The notes under the pieces: model-generated
Told to the model about the DNA's origin: nothing
The model's database searches: none
The model's input: the letters and a program-made list of their open reading frames with translations, nothing else
Program-made: the position numbers and the translations under genes
Source of the DNA: CAYGGE01 sp966250865
GTDB taxonomy: Bacteria > Patescibacteriota > UBA1384 > CAYGGE01
Direction: 5' to 3'
Assembly (NCBI GenBank): GCA_966250865.1
Contig: CBINIT010000012.1
Location: 1 to 27,894, forward strand
Length of the DNA stretch: 27,894 nt
Shown here: piece by piece, positions 16,021 to 23,560 of the stretch
Layout of the letters: each line of letters begins with the position of its first letter
Numbering within the stretch: position 1 is the stretch's first letter

Positions 16021-16079
16021 TAACCGGTTATCCTCCAATAGATATGTCTAGCATAATCTAGGCGAGACATAAAATGCAA
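16021..16079 (-). promoter_or_regulatory. Promoter and palindrome of the 446-aa secreted-protein gene
   Basis: Minus-strand TTGCAT (plus 16074-16079) and TATGCT (16050-16055) are 18 nt apart. The leader carries the perfect 10-bp palindrome TAACCGGTTA (16021-16030) between two GGAGG-like stretches, the downstream one being the ribosome binding site. It could be an operator or a translation-level element. Confidence 0.45.
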
Positions 16080-16089
16080 GCACACCGAC

Positions 16090-16791
16090 CTAAAATATGT
16101 CTTCACGTCGTACTTGTCTCCAATGTCCTTCTGGGATATCGGTCAACTTCAGTTTTGCCATTCGGGTTCGAACAAGATCAACTACATCAAGCCCGACGGC
16201 ACTACACATTCTTCGTACCTGACGATTCCTTCCCTCATGAAGAGTAACTCGAAACCGTATCTGACTGCCCTGGCGGTGCACATCACTCACTTTCACTGGC
16301 TGCGTTACACCGTCATCTAACATCACTCCTTGCTCAAGTCGCGTTAAACGTTGAGAAAGCTCTGGCCCCTGATTGATTGTGGCCGTCACTGAGTACTCTT
16401 TTTCGTGCTCGCGAGAAGGATGAGTTAACTCATAGCAGAGCGAGCCGTCATTCGTTAAAATAACTAGACCTCTACTTGCTGCATCTAACCGACCGCACGC
16501 AACCACTCGAAACGCCTTAGGGATAAAGTCCAGGACGGTCTGACGGCCCTTTTCATCACTACTCGTCGTGATCACACCTTTTGGCTTATTGAGTGCATAG
16601 TAAACAAACTGCTCCTGCGGCTTTACTGGCTTACCATCAAAGGTCACTTTATCATTTTCGAGTACTACCGTGCCCAACTGCTTAACGACTCGACCATTCA
16701 GGGAAACGCGACCCGCTAAAATATATTCTTCTGCCTTACGTCGACTCGCTACACCGCAGCGGGCAAGATACTTTTGTAGACGTTCCTGCAT
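16090..16791 (-). CDS. RluB/RsuA-family rRNA pseudouridine synthase
   Basis: Enzyme converting a uridine of rRNA (23S in RluB/E/F, 16S in RsuA) to pseudouridine. The 233-aa protein has an N-terminal S4 RNA-binding domain (3-50: RLQKYLARCGVASRRKAEEYI), YYALNKPKGVITT (64-76) and the catalytic motif GRLDAASRGLVILTNDG (100-116). Asp103 is the nucleophile, and AAS replaces the more common xxT. EKEYSV and HEGRNRQVRRM (185-195) follow. I chose ATG 16791 because GAAAGGGG lies just ahead and the S4 domain starts there; an upstream in-frame ATG at 16854 would add an atypical 21 residues and lies upstream of the promoter. The family is certain; the exact target base is not. Confidence 0.93.
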   Translation of the reverse strand: MQERLQKYLARCGVASRRKAEEYILAGRVSLNGRVVKQLGTVVLENDKVTFDGKPVKPQEQFVYYALNKPKGVITTSSDEKGRQTVLDFIPKAFRVVACGRLDAASRGLVILTNDGSLCYELTHPSREHEKEYSVTATINQGPELSQRLTRLEQGVMLDDGVTQPVKVSDVHRQGSQIRFRVTLHEGRNRQVRRMCSAVGLDVVDLVRTRMAKLKLTDIPEGHWRQVRREDIF

Positions 16792-16815
16792 ATATCCCCT
16801 TTCATCATGTTCTCT

Positions 16816-16824
16816 ATTATACCA
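16816..16824 (-). promoter_or_regulatory. Extended -10 promoter of the pseudouridine synthase gene
   Basis: Minus-strand TGGTATAAT is a perfect extended -10. The start would be near 16809, giving a leader of about 18 nt that contains AAAGGGG. This supports ATG 16791 as the real start. Confidence 0.65.
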
Positions 16825-16877
16825 AGTATCGACAATAAATAGACGATCATGCAACGTTCATCAATCCCTGCTTTTGC

Positions 16878-16886
16878 TGTTATAAT
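16878..16886 (+). promoter_or_regulatory. Perfect extended -10, leaderless promoter
   Basis: TGTTATAAT (TGn plus consensus TATAAT) ends 6 nt before ATG 16893, and there is no Shine-Dalgarno sequence. TTCATC (16857-16862) at 18-nt spacing is a weak -35. This is the clearest leaderless promoter in the window. Confidence 0.7.
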
Positions 16887-16892
16887 AAAGAC

Positions 16893-17579
16893 ATGTTTAG
16901 TTTCCGAAGTCCACGAGAGAAAATTGTCGTTATTGCCGTTTTTGCAGTAGCTATGTTCAGTGCAGCTACAGTAGCCTACGACCAAAAGACTCGTGGGGTT
17001 CGAGCCGATACTATCTCGACTGCTGATCCGAAGAACGTTAACCCCATAAAGCGCCTCGCCCTTGCCGATGAGAAGCTCACCTCGCAGCCAGTTACCACAG
17101 AAATAGCAGTTTCCCCTAGCTCATCCATAACCGCTGCCCCAACCATAAGCCCCGAGCTCGTAGATCAGCCCTCAGCGCTTCAGTCTGTACAGCCGCCTGA
17201 ATCAACTGGCACAACAAGCGATACCGACCTTAGCCGCTGTGGCTCCACCGGCACTCGATGTACCTCCCTAGGACTAGACGCCACACCTTCACCATCAGAA
17301 ACGAATCCCCTCGACACAGCATCGCCACGAGACGAAATAATCCCTACAACCAATTCCACAGAACCCACCAGTGCCAAGACAAAGCCATTTTATACCGACC
17401 TTCGGTATCTTCTGCTCATTTTTAATGGAGTCATTTTGTTCAGTCTCGCAGTAACTCTGATTGTTCGAGTTGCCAGCAAGTTATTTACTCAGCCTGGTAT
17501 GCAGCAGCCCATAGACCTTAGTCATAAGCCGACTGAACCCATCACCGTTGATCAGCTTGACGTTGATATCCCGCTCTAA
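16893..17579 (+). CDS. Two-TM protein with Ser/Thr/Pro-rich loop, unknown
   Basis: 228-aa protein with a TM segment at 11-28, an extracytoplasmic low-complexity stretch (about 35-165) rich in Ser, Thr and Pro, a second TM at 172-194, and a short acidic cytoplasmic tail. A CGSTGTRC pair (Cys116, Cys123) in the loop could form a small disulfide. There is no recognisable domain. The layout resembles a wall-spanning tether or a linker for a surface structure, which is inference only. The start is set by the promoter, with no ribosome binding site. The next gene, a Y-family polymerase, has its own promoter 50 nt on. The loop should be poorly conserved in sequence if this reading is correct. Confidence 0.72.
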   Translation: MFSFRSPREKIVVIAVFAVAMFSAATVAYDQKTRGVRADTISTADPKNVNPIKRLALADEKLTSQPVTTEIAVSPSSSITAAPTISPELVDQPSALQSVQPPESTGTTSDTDLSRCGSTGTRCTSLGLDATPSPSETNPLDTASPRDEIIPTTNSTEPTSAKTKPFYTDLRYLLLIFNGVILFSLAVTLIVRVASKLFTQPGMQQPIDLSHKPTEPITVDQLDVDIPL

Positions 17580-17619
17580 CGCTATAGGTTTTCCACAATG
17601 ATTTTCGGTTTTTGTTCGG

Positions 17620-17625
17620 TATACT
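17620..17625 (+). promoter_or_regulatory. -10 of the Y-family polymerase gene (leaderless)
   Basis: TATACT ends 6 nt before ATG 17632 with no Shine-Dalgarno sequence. No good -35 is seen. A direct repeat TTCGG-N6-TTCGG (17604-17608/17615-17619) sits just upstream. I found no clear LexA-type box. Confidence 0.5.
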
Positions 17626-17631
17626 GGTCTT

Positions 17632-18837
17632 ATGACCAGCGATCGGGCAAACCGAAAAATTTTATTTCTCGACATGAACTCTTTTTTTGCTTCGGTAGAG
17701 CAGGCAGAGAACGCTAAGCTTCATGGTAGGCCAGTTATCGTTGTTCCAACGGAAGGAAGTTGTGCTCTTTCAGCAAGTTATGAGGCTAAGGCATATGGCG
17801 TTAAGACTGGCACCCTGGAGCGAGAGGCTCGCCGGATGTGCCCTGGACTAGTCAGTGTCAGAGCGAAGCCCAAGCTCTACATGGCCTATCATCACCGCCT
17901 GGTAGCACTTCTACAAAATATCTCCCCTCGAGTCACCATGCGTAGCGTAGACGAAGGATCGCTTCGATTATTTAACAATGAGAACCCCTGGGAGTTAGCC
18001 TCTCAGATCAAGCAAGAAATCTGGAAAGAGCTGAGCCCCGTTGTACATTGCTCGGTGGGCATCGCCCCAAACGTCTTCTTGGCCAAGCTCGCCACCGAGC
18101 TACAAAAGCCGAACGGGCTGGTAGAGATTACCTTAGACTCCCTAGAAAGTACATTTCAAAGGGTTCATCTTCGCGATCTGTGTGGTATTAATCGAGGAAT
18201 GGAGCGCAAGCTTCACGGCCTTGGTATCTATAGCCCTTTCGAGTTCTACCGGGCCTCACCCGAGTATTTACGTGACCACTTGGGTATCGTGGGTCATCGA
18301 TGGTGGCTTAAGCTTCACGGCTACGATATCGACGAGCACTATACCGAACGTCGAACGTTAAGCCATTCACATGTTCTCCCACCGCAGTACCGGTCACCAA
18401 GACACGCCTATATGACGCTGCAGCGAATTATCACAAAAGTTGGTCGGCGGTTACGCAAAAACCAATCGATGGCTCGACATATCGCCTTAGTCGTCAGATA
18501 CACCGACCGCACATTTTTCTTTGATCATTTTCAAGTCGGTCCATGCGCCGACACATTAACACTAGCCGATCACGTCAGACGACTTTGGTTAAAAGCAGCA
18601 CCCGATCGTCCAGTGCTTCAGCTAGCGCTTTGGACCAGCAATCTCGTCCCCGAACAAGGCGTTCCCTTTCCCTTATTCCCTGAAGAGCGGAAACGACTTT
18701 CGCTTGCCCAAGCTATCGATACAATTAACGATCAATTCGGCACTGATACCGTTCACTTTGCCGTTAATCAAACCGAGGGGTCCAGAGCCCCCGATCGTAT
18801 CTCGTTTACCGCGCTGTTCGACATTGAGCACGAGTAA
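17632..18837 (+). CDS. dinB: Y-family translesion DNA polymerase (DinB/Pol IV-like)
   Basis: Low-fidelity polymerase that copies past damaged bases, 401 aa. The palm carries the metal ligands: FLDMNSFFASVEQ (12-24, Asp14; Phe19 at the steric-gate position) and RSVDEGSL (104-111, Asp107-Glu108). The usual family text is S-[IV]-D-E-A, so Gly109 is unusual. SASYEAKAYGVKTG (47-60) is the fingers motif, normally SYEAR. CSVGIAPNVFLAKLATELQKPNGL contains the conserved SxGIAxNxxLAKxAxxxxKP block, and the little-finger domain ends near IDTINDQFGTDTVHFA. Both catalytic acidic residues are present, so this is not an inactive ImuB. I see no clear C-terminal clamp-binding motif. Expression is probably from a leaderless transcript. 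Confidence 0.9.
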   Translation: MTSDRANRKILFLDMNSFFASVEQAENAKLHGRPVIVVPTEGSCALSASYEAKAYGVKTGTLEREARRMCPGLVSVRAKPKLYMAYHHRLVALLQNISPRVTMRSVDEGSLRLFNNENPWELASQIKQEIWKELSPVVHCSVGIAPNVFLAKLATELQKPNGLVEITLDSLESTFQRVHLRDLCGINRGMERKLHGLGIYSPFEFYRASPEYLRDHLGIVGHRWWLKLHGYDIDEHYTERRTLSHSHVLPPQYRSPRHAYMTLQRIITKVGRRLRKNQSMARHIALVVRYTDRTFFFDHFQVGPCADTLTLADHVRRLWLKAAPDRPVLQLALWTSNLVPEQGVPFPLFPEERKRLSLAQAIDTINDQFGTDTVHFAVNQTEGSRAPDRISFTALFDIEHE

Positions 18838-18876
18838 ACCCCGAGAACAGCCACTGGGCAAGGAGCGATTGGTACT

Positions 18877-19977
18877 CTATTTAAGATAATTTGTCTGCAG
18901 CGCTCGCTGTTTTTGATGTCGTGCTATCGCAAGCGTAATCAATCGATCAATCAACTCTGCATATGAGATGCCTGTTGCCTCCCAAAGTTTTGGGTACATA
19001 CTGATCTTCGTAAAGCCTGGAATGGTGTTGATTTCATTCAAATAGAGCTTGCCCTGCTTGGAGAGAAAGAAGTCGACACGAGCCAGACCGGCGCATTCTA
19101 GTACCTTAAAGGCATGGGTAGCGACGGTCCTGATCTCTTCGATCTGGTCATTGGTCAGGTCCTTAGCCGGAATAGCCGTAGTAGCAGCATTAGCATCAAT
19201 ATATTTCGCTTCGTACGAATAGAACTCGCTATTCAAAATGATCTCTCCTGGGACTGAAGCGACGGGCTCATCGTTCCCCAGGATAGAGCACTCAATCTCC
19301 CGCCCAACGATCGCTTCTTCAACCAGAACTTTTGTATCGAACGAAAATGCTTCCCGGATCGCTACTTGAAATTCTTCTGCATTCCGCACCTTGCTTACGC
19401 CCACCGAAGAGCCGGCATTAGCAGGCTTAACGAAAACGGGCAGCCCAAGTTCGGATTGAACAGTCGCAAAGTCAGCCTCCTCAGGATGACGATACGTAAC
19501 AAATCGAGCAACTGGCACTCCAGCGTCTCGTAGCAGCCGCTTCGCTACGTCCTTATCCATACCAATCGCAGAACCGAGGATATCGGCACCCACAAACGCA
19601 ACGTCCGCCAGTTTAAGTAGCCCCTGCACCGAGCCATCCTCTCCATAAGTACCATGAAGCACCGGGAAAACCACATCAACAGAAGTAATCGACGATCCGG
19701 TTTGTGTATCAACTACACTCCCATTAGACCATCCAGGTAAAAGCGCGACAGTAACATTCGATGCATTGAGTTTGATGAGTTCGGGATTCGTTTCATTTAG
19801 TACATAGTTCGCCTGATCGTTAAGGTGCCACTTACCCTGTTTATCGATCCCAATCAGAACGGGTTCGTATTTTTCTTTATCCAGTGCTTCAATAATGTTC
19901 TTAGCCGACTGAAGTGAAACCTCATGTTCGCTTGAACGTCCACCAAAGAGAATGCCGACCCGGATCTTCTGCTGCAT
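18877..19977 (-). CDS. ddl: D-alanine-D-alanine ligase
   Basis: ATP-grasp enzyme making D-Ala-D-Ala for the peptidoglycan stem peptide. The 366-aa protein has FGGRSSEHEVSLQSA (11-25), PVLHGTYGEDGSVQG (105-119), FVKPANAGSSVGVSKV (182-197), the omega loop EFYSYEAKYID (251-261) and the metal-binding LNEINTIPGFTKISMYPK (313-330). The FYSYEAKY loop is the D-Ala type, not the D-lactate type of VanA-like ligases, so a normal vancomycin-binding stem is predicted. GAAAGGA precedes ATG, and a promoter with TTGGTA, a 17-nt spacer and an extended -10 lies upstream. It converges with the Y-family polymerase gene across 39 nt that show no terminator. Confidence 0.97.
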   Translation of the reverse strand: MQQKIRVGILFGGRSSEHEVSLQSAKNIIEALDKEKYEPVLIGIDKQGKWHLNDQANYVLNETNPELIKLNASNVTVALLPGWSNGSVVDTQTGSSITSVDVVFPVLHGTYGEDGSVQGLLKLADVAFVGADILGSAIGMDKDVAKRLLRDAGVPVARFVTYRHPEEADFATVQSELGLPVFVKPANAGSSVGVSKVRNAEEFQVAIREAFSFDTKVLVEEAIVGREIECSILGNDEPVASVPGEIILNSEFYSYEAKYIDANAATTAIPAKDLTNDQIEEIRTVATHAFKVLECAGLARVDFFLSKQGKLYLNEINTIPGFTKISMYPKLWEATGISYAELIDRLITLAIARHQKQRALQTNYLK

Positions 19978-20006
19978 ACGAATCCTTTCTGTTTCTAAAC
20001 ATCACG

Positions 20007-20048
20007 AGTATAGCAAGCAGCCCTTGAATTACCAAGTGAGATTTCTCA
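20007..20048 (-). promoter_or_regulatory. ddl promoter with upstream palindrome
   Basis: Minus-strand TTGGTA (plus 20030-20035), a 17-nt spacer, and TATACT (20007-20012) preceded by TGC (20013-20015) form a strong extended -10 promoter. Adjoining the -35 on its upstream side is TGAGA-tt-TCTCA (20037-20048), a 12-bp near-palindrome that could be an operator. Confidence 0.65.
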
Positions 20049-20055
20049 ATATCCG

Positions 20056-21495
20056 TTATTTTTCGTGGTCGAGCGCACCGTTACGAACAAGCATGGAGAG
20101 GATAATCGGCGTCAGAATAGTCGTAAGTATTACAACAATAACCACCATCGAGAACACAGATGAAGAGATGACACCAAGACCCTTTCCCATCGAGGCGAAG
20201 ATGAGCTGAACCTCGCCGCGAGGCACCATGCCCCAGCCTACAACCCACTTCGATTTTGATTTTGCAGCTAGACCAGCGGCCAACTTACCAACAATAGCAA
20301 TAGCCGTAAAGCCCAAGGCACCAAGTAGAATTGGACCATTGACGAGTAGTCGCAGATCAACGTTCATACCATTTAGAATAAAGAACAATGGCACAAGAAC
20401 GATAGCTAAGGGCTCGACAATTTCATCAATATTATGATCAGCATGATGTGAAACTACAGACTGAAGTTTTTCTTTTTGTGCATCAGGCATCGTATCGGCA
20501 ACGGTACGAATTTCATCGACGATGGCCGGGTCCTTGAAGTCGCGGAAGTGAACAGCATCGAGTACAAGGCCGGCCGCAAAGGCGCCAATAATCGGGGCCA
20601 ATTCGATTTGCTTAGCGAGATAGGCGAAAATCAACCCAAAGCTCAGTGCTAAAGTGAGCTTCATACCGGTACCTGAGTGAACTTTTGAAAGTAGTCGGCC
20701 GATCCGCGGCGCGAGAAATTGACCAATAAGGATAGCCCCAACAAGAAAAGCAACAGCTTTTATAAAGATCACTGCAACCCCTAGAACATCAACATCGCCA
20801 GACGTAACCATTGCAGACAGCACAGCCAAGATGATCAAACCAATAATGTCGTCGATAACTGCAGACCCTAGAACAAGCTGAGCCGTTGCCGTCTTAAGCT
20901 TCCCAAGGTCGCGAAAAACCCTTGCACTAATACCAACCGAAGTTGAGGTAAACATCCCAGCCATAAAGAGATAGGCAACCTGAGAAAGGCCTGGTGCAAG
21001 CAGCGGGATCAAAAAGTAACCAAGAAGAAACGTCACAATCACACCAGTCAAGGCAACGAGCAGCGCATTAGTACCGATTTTCCGCATTGATTGGATATTA
21101 GACTCAAGCCCAATCTGAAAGAGTAAAATCACTACCCCCAATTCAGCAAGAAAGGCAATAATACTATCTGTTTTGACTGGCTCAAAAAAATGCAGCCCCA
21201 CCAGCACAAGGTTACCTAGCAACGCACCACTCAAAATCTCGCCCAGAACAGCAGGCAAACCATACCTCTCAACAAATGAGGAGAGCTTACCGATAAGCAA
21301 CATGACTGCAACCCACAGGAAGATAAGCGCTGAGTTATGAGTTACTTCTCCACCAGTATTTGCTGATACGGTGGCGGTATTTATCAGTACAACAACTAAC
21401 GCAACCACAAGCACGAGCGGTCCTCGTACTGCCGTATTAAACGAACGTAGTATTTTTGATAGACCAGCTACCACCATATTGCTCATGTTCAGCAT
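20056..21495 (-). CDS. CPA2-type Na+(K+)/H+ antiporter
   Basis: Membrane exchanger of the monovalent cation/proton antiporter-2 family, 479 aa with about 12-13 TM segments. STSVGISARVFRDLG follows the first unwound helix, and AVIDDIIGL carries the Asp215-Asp216 pair typical of electrogenic NhaA/NapA-like exchangers. GMVPRGEVQLIFA near the C-terminus is the conserved Arg-containing helix. A ~45-residue soluble, His/Asp-rich insert (HFRDFKDP to HADHNIDE) lies in the second half; there is no C-terminal TrkA-N/RCK domain. The N-terminus has an extra hydrophobic segment ending in SANTGG that could be a signal peptide. I place the start at ATG 21495 because GAAGGAG lies 7 nt ahead; an upstream TTG at 21516 is less likely. 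The ion specificity is not decided. Confidence 0.9.
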   Translation of the reverse strand: MLNMSNMVVAGLSKILRSFNTAVRGPLVLVVALVVVLINTATVSANTGGEVTHNSALIFLWVAVMLLIGKLSSFVERYGLPAVLGEILSGALLGNLVLVGLHFFEPVKTDSIIAFLAELGVVILLFQIGLESNIQSMRKIGTNALLVALTGVIVTFLLGYFLIPLLAPGLSQVAYLFMAGMFTSTSVGISARVFRDLGKLKTATAQLVLGSAVIDDIIGLIILAVLSAMVTSGDVDVLGVAVIFIKAVAFLVGAILIGQFLAPRIGRLLSKVHSGTGMKLTLALSFGLIFAYLAKQIELAPIIGAFAAGLVLDAVHFRDFKDPAIVDEIRTVADTMPDAQKEKLQSVVSHHADHNIDEIVEPLAIVLVPLFFILNGMNVDLRLLVNGPILLGALGFTAIAIVGKLAAGLAAKSKSKWVVGWGMVPRGEVQLIFASMGKGLGVISSSVFSMVVIVVILTTILTPIILSMLVRNGALDHEK

Positions 21496-21520
21496 AGTAA
21501 ACTCCTTCTCTAACAAAGCT

Positions 21521-21554
21521 TAAAATAAACAAACCTGCAAAATACATTACAGGT
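21521..21554 (-). terminator. Rho-independent terminator after the YibE/F gene
   Basis: In the minus-strand RNA, ACCUGUAA pairs with UUGCAGGU (one G-U pair) around a UGUAUU loop (plus 21533-21554). It is followed by UUGUUUAUUUUA (21521-21532) and lies 46 nt after the YibE/F stop. Confidence 0.8.
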
Positions 21555-21600
21555 AGAGGGGGGAGAAAATCAAGGGTGTAAGACTTACTAAGATTAGCAA

Positions 21601-22800
21601 TTAGTGCGAATGGTGATGGTCGCTCTCATCACTAACAGGACTACCGGAGAGAAAATGGGCAGCTAAGAATGTAGCGATTGGCACCGCTAAAATTAATGCT
21701 GTACTTCCGACTAAGGTTCGAACTACCTCTTCGGCAACAAATTCACTATTCAGCACGGCCCAAAGTGGCTGCTGAGTATTTAAGCTAAATAGTAAGAAAA
21801 GTGGAAACGAGGCACCGGCATAAGCTAAGACTAGCGTGTTAATTAACGACGCAATATGCTCGCGACCAACCGATAGGCCACGGCTGTAGAGCTCATGGAA
21901 AGAAAGGCTCGGATTAGCCCGACGAATCTCGTCGACAGTCGCCACCTGGCTTGTTGTCACATCATCAAGCACGCCTAAGACACCAATGATGATACCCGCC
22001 AAGAGTAGTCCTTTAAGGTTTAGATCACCGGCTGGCGAGAGCTGTAGGAATGCCGCCTCTTCGCTACCAAGACCCGAGAGTTTTGCTAAACTGACAAACA
22101 ACCATGCCAGAAGTGAAGCAAGGACAAGCGTGATAAGTGTTGCGCCAAGTGCAATAGTAATGCGTCGATTAAAGCCATGCGCCACGTACAGCGACAGCAC
22201 CGCGATTACTACAGCGCCGATTAGCCCGATAAGCACGGGGTTGTTACCAGCAAGAATTTGCGGAACAACAAACTTCACAAGAATCAAGAGGCTAAGCAAG
22301 AGGCCAGCAACCGCCATGATGCCCTTGGACCGAGCGAAAACGACACCTAAGACAAGGAATAGACCCAAGATAAAGATGAAAGGATATAAGCGGTATTTGT
22401 CAGCAATGTAAAACAACTCTTGCTCATATCCCTGCTGCTTTATGACAACCACTGTCTCGCCTACCGAGACTTTTTGTTCCTTGCGCAGCACAATATGATC
22501 AGCCAGAACAACTTCCTTCCCCTTGTCTTTGCCTGATGTAAATCGAGCTCGTACCGATTGGACCTGCTGTTTTTGACCAGCAAAGTCACGGCTCTCTTCT
22601 TTAGTGATAGCAGTTACTTTTGCCAAAAAATAGTCTTGTGTTGGTCGGAAATTAGCTACTTCGTCCGCCTGTTCAATGTCTGGCGAGACTGACGCTACCG
22701 ACTGCTCTTGCGCGAACGCCAATAACGGCATACTTACCAGCACGATAAAAAGCAGTAGTTGGCCCAAGTAATATCGCGTGAAATGAGAGTGGTCCTTCAT
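21601..22800 (-). CDS. YibE/F family membrane protein
   Basis: 399-aa protein of the YibE_F family, whose biochemical role is not established. It has a signal peptide (ending near LLAFAQEQ), an exported beta-rich domain of about 100 residues (AKVTAITKEE to VVVIKQQGYEQ), then about eight TM segments. The signature GVLGVLDDVTTSQVATVDEI and the SVGREHIASLINTLVLAYAGASFPL block are clear. The C-terminus ends in a His-rich tail (DHHHSH) that may bind metal. GGAGGT precedes ATG. It has its own promoter and a strong terminator, so it is probably monocistronic. It diverges from the two-component operon, but no regulatory link can be shown from sequence. Confidence 0.92.
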   Translation of the reverse strand: MKDHSHFTRYYLGQLLLFIVLVSMPLLAFAQEQSVASVSPDIEQADEVANFRPTQDYFLAKVTAITKEESRDFAGQKQQVQSVRARFTSGKDKGKEVVLADHIVLRKEQKVSVGETVVVIKQQGYEQELFYIADKYRLYPFIFILGLFLVLGVVFARSKGIMAVAGLLLSLLILVKFVVPQILAGNNPVLIGLIGAVVIAVLSLYVAHGFNRRITIALGATLITLVLASLLAWLFVSLAKLSGLGSEEAAFLQLSPAGDLNLKGLLLAGIIIGVLGVLDDVTTSQVATVDEIRRANPSLSFHELYSRGLSVGREHIASLINTLVLAYAGASFPLFLLFSLNTQQPLWAVLNSEFVAEEVVRTLVGSTALILAVPIATFLAAHFLSGSPVSDESDHHHSH

Positions 22801-22835
22801 AGTACCTCCACGGTATGGATCCGCTATGCATCACT

Positions 22836-22868
22836 AGTATATCGTATTCCTACCCAATCCCCTATCAA
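22836..22868 (-). promoter_or_regulatory. Candidate YibE/F promoter
   Basis: Minus-strand TTGATA (plus 22863-22868) and TACGAT (22841-22846) are 16 nt apart; TATACT (22836-22841) is an overlapping alternative -10. The 88-bp gap also must contain the plus-strand promoter of the response-regulator gene, which I could not place. Confidence 0.45.
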
Positions 22869-22888
22869 TAAGAAGAGGAGTGTTAGCG

Positions 22889-23557
22889 ATGCGGATACTC
22901 ATAATTGAAGATGACGACTTAATGAGCAAGGCACTGAAGGAAAGACTTGGAAGCTCGTATGCTATTGACCTGGCCCCTACGGGCAAACGCGGGCTTGAGC
23001 TTTCTCAAGTGACAGATTACGACTTGATCCTCCTTGATCTCTGCCTTCCCGATATTCATGGCAGGACGGTTTGTGAATTAATTCGAAAAGACGGTCTTGC
23101 GGTCCCAGTGTTGATACTTACCGCCCAATCGACAAGCCAGGACGTGGTCACTTTACTCGATACCGGAGCAGACGATTACATAATAAAGCCTTTTAACCTA
23201 GCGGAGCTAGAGGCTCGGATACGTGCACTGCTTCGTCGTCCTACCCACACCTATTTGTCAGAGAAACTCAACATAAGCGATCTTTTGATCAACACCGAGA
23301 CAAGAGTGGCCGAACGCAATCGAGAGACATTAGCATTGAGACGCAAAGAGTTTGATATCTTAGCCTACCTCGTCAGGAATAAAGGTAGGGTAGTCACTCG
23401 AGAAATGCTCATTGAACATGTATGGGACGAGACAGTTGACCCGTTTACCAACGTAGTTGATGTTCATATAAAACATCTACGGGATAAGGTTGATAAACCG
23501 TTTAGCACTAAGCTCATCCAAACCGTTCATGGTCTTGGGTACAAGATAGGAGAGTAG
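22889..23557 (+). CDS. OmpR/PhoB-family response regulator
   Basis: 222-aa DNA-binding response regulator. The receiver domain (1-115) has the acidic pocket IIEDDD (5-10), phospho-acceptor Asp50 in LLDLCLPD, the conserved Thr in LILTAQ and Lys in IIKPF. The winged-helix DNA-binding domain (125-222) has LRRKEFDILAYLVRNKGRVVTREML, VDVHIKHLRDKV and the closing TVHGLGYK of the trans_reg_C family. I moved the start to ATG 22889, with GAAGAGGAG (22872-22880) 8 nt ahead, rather than GTG 22880. The kinase gene begins 3 nt after its stop and its ribosome binding site lies in the last codons here, so the pair is translated as a unit. Target genes are unknown. Confidence 0.94.
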   Translation: MRILIIEDDDLMSKALKERLGSSYAIDLAPTGKRGLELSQVTDYDLILLDLCLPDIHGRTVCELIRKDGLAVPVLILTAQSTSQDVVTLLDTGADDYIIKPFNLAELEARIRALLRRPTHTYLSEKLNISDLLINTETRVAERNRETLALRRKEFDILAYLVRNKGRVVTREMLIEHVWDETVDPFTNVVDVHIKHLRDKVDKPFSTKLIQTVHGLGYKIGE

Positions 23558-23560
23558 GCT

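Noticed and set aside
16792..16854. ATG at 16854 as the pseudouridine synthase start
   Set aside because: It lies upstream of a perfect extended -10 and would add 21 residues ahead of the S4 domain; AAAGGGG precedes ATG 16791.
17581..17640. LexA/SOS box upstream of the Y-family polymerase
   Set aside because: No CGAAC-N4-GTTCG or CTG-N10-CAG-like site could be found; only a TTCGG direct repeat is present.
17632..18837. Inactive ImuB-type polymerase homologue
   Set aside because: Both catalytic acidic positions (Asp14 and Asp107-Glu108) are present.
21496..21516. TTG at 21516 as the antiporter start
   Set aside because: A strong GAAGGAG lies 7 nt before ATG 21495, inside the putative extension.
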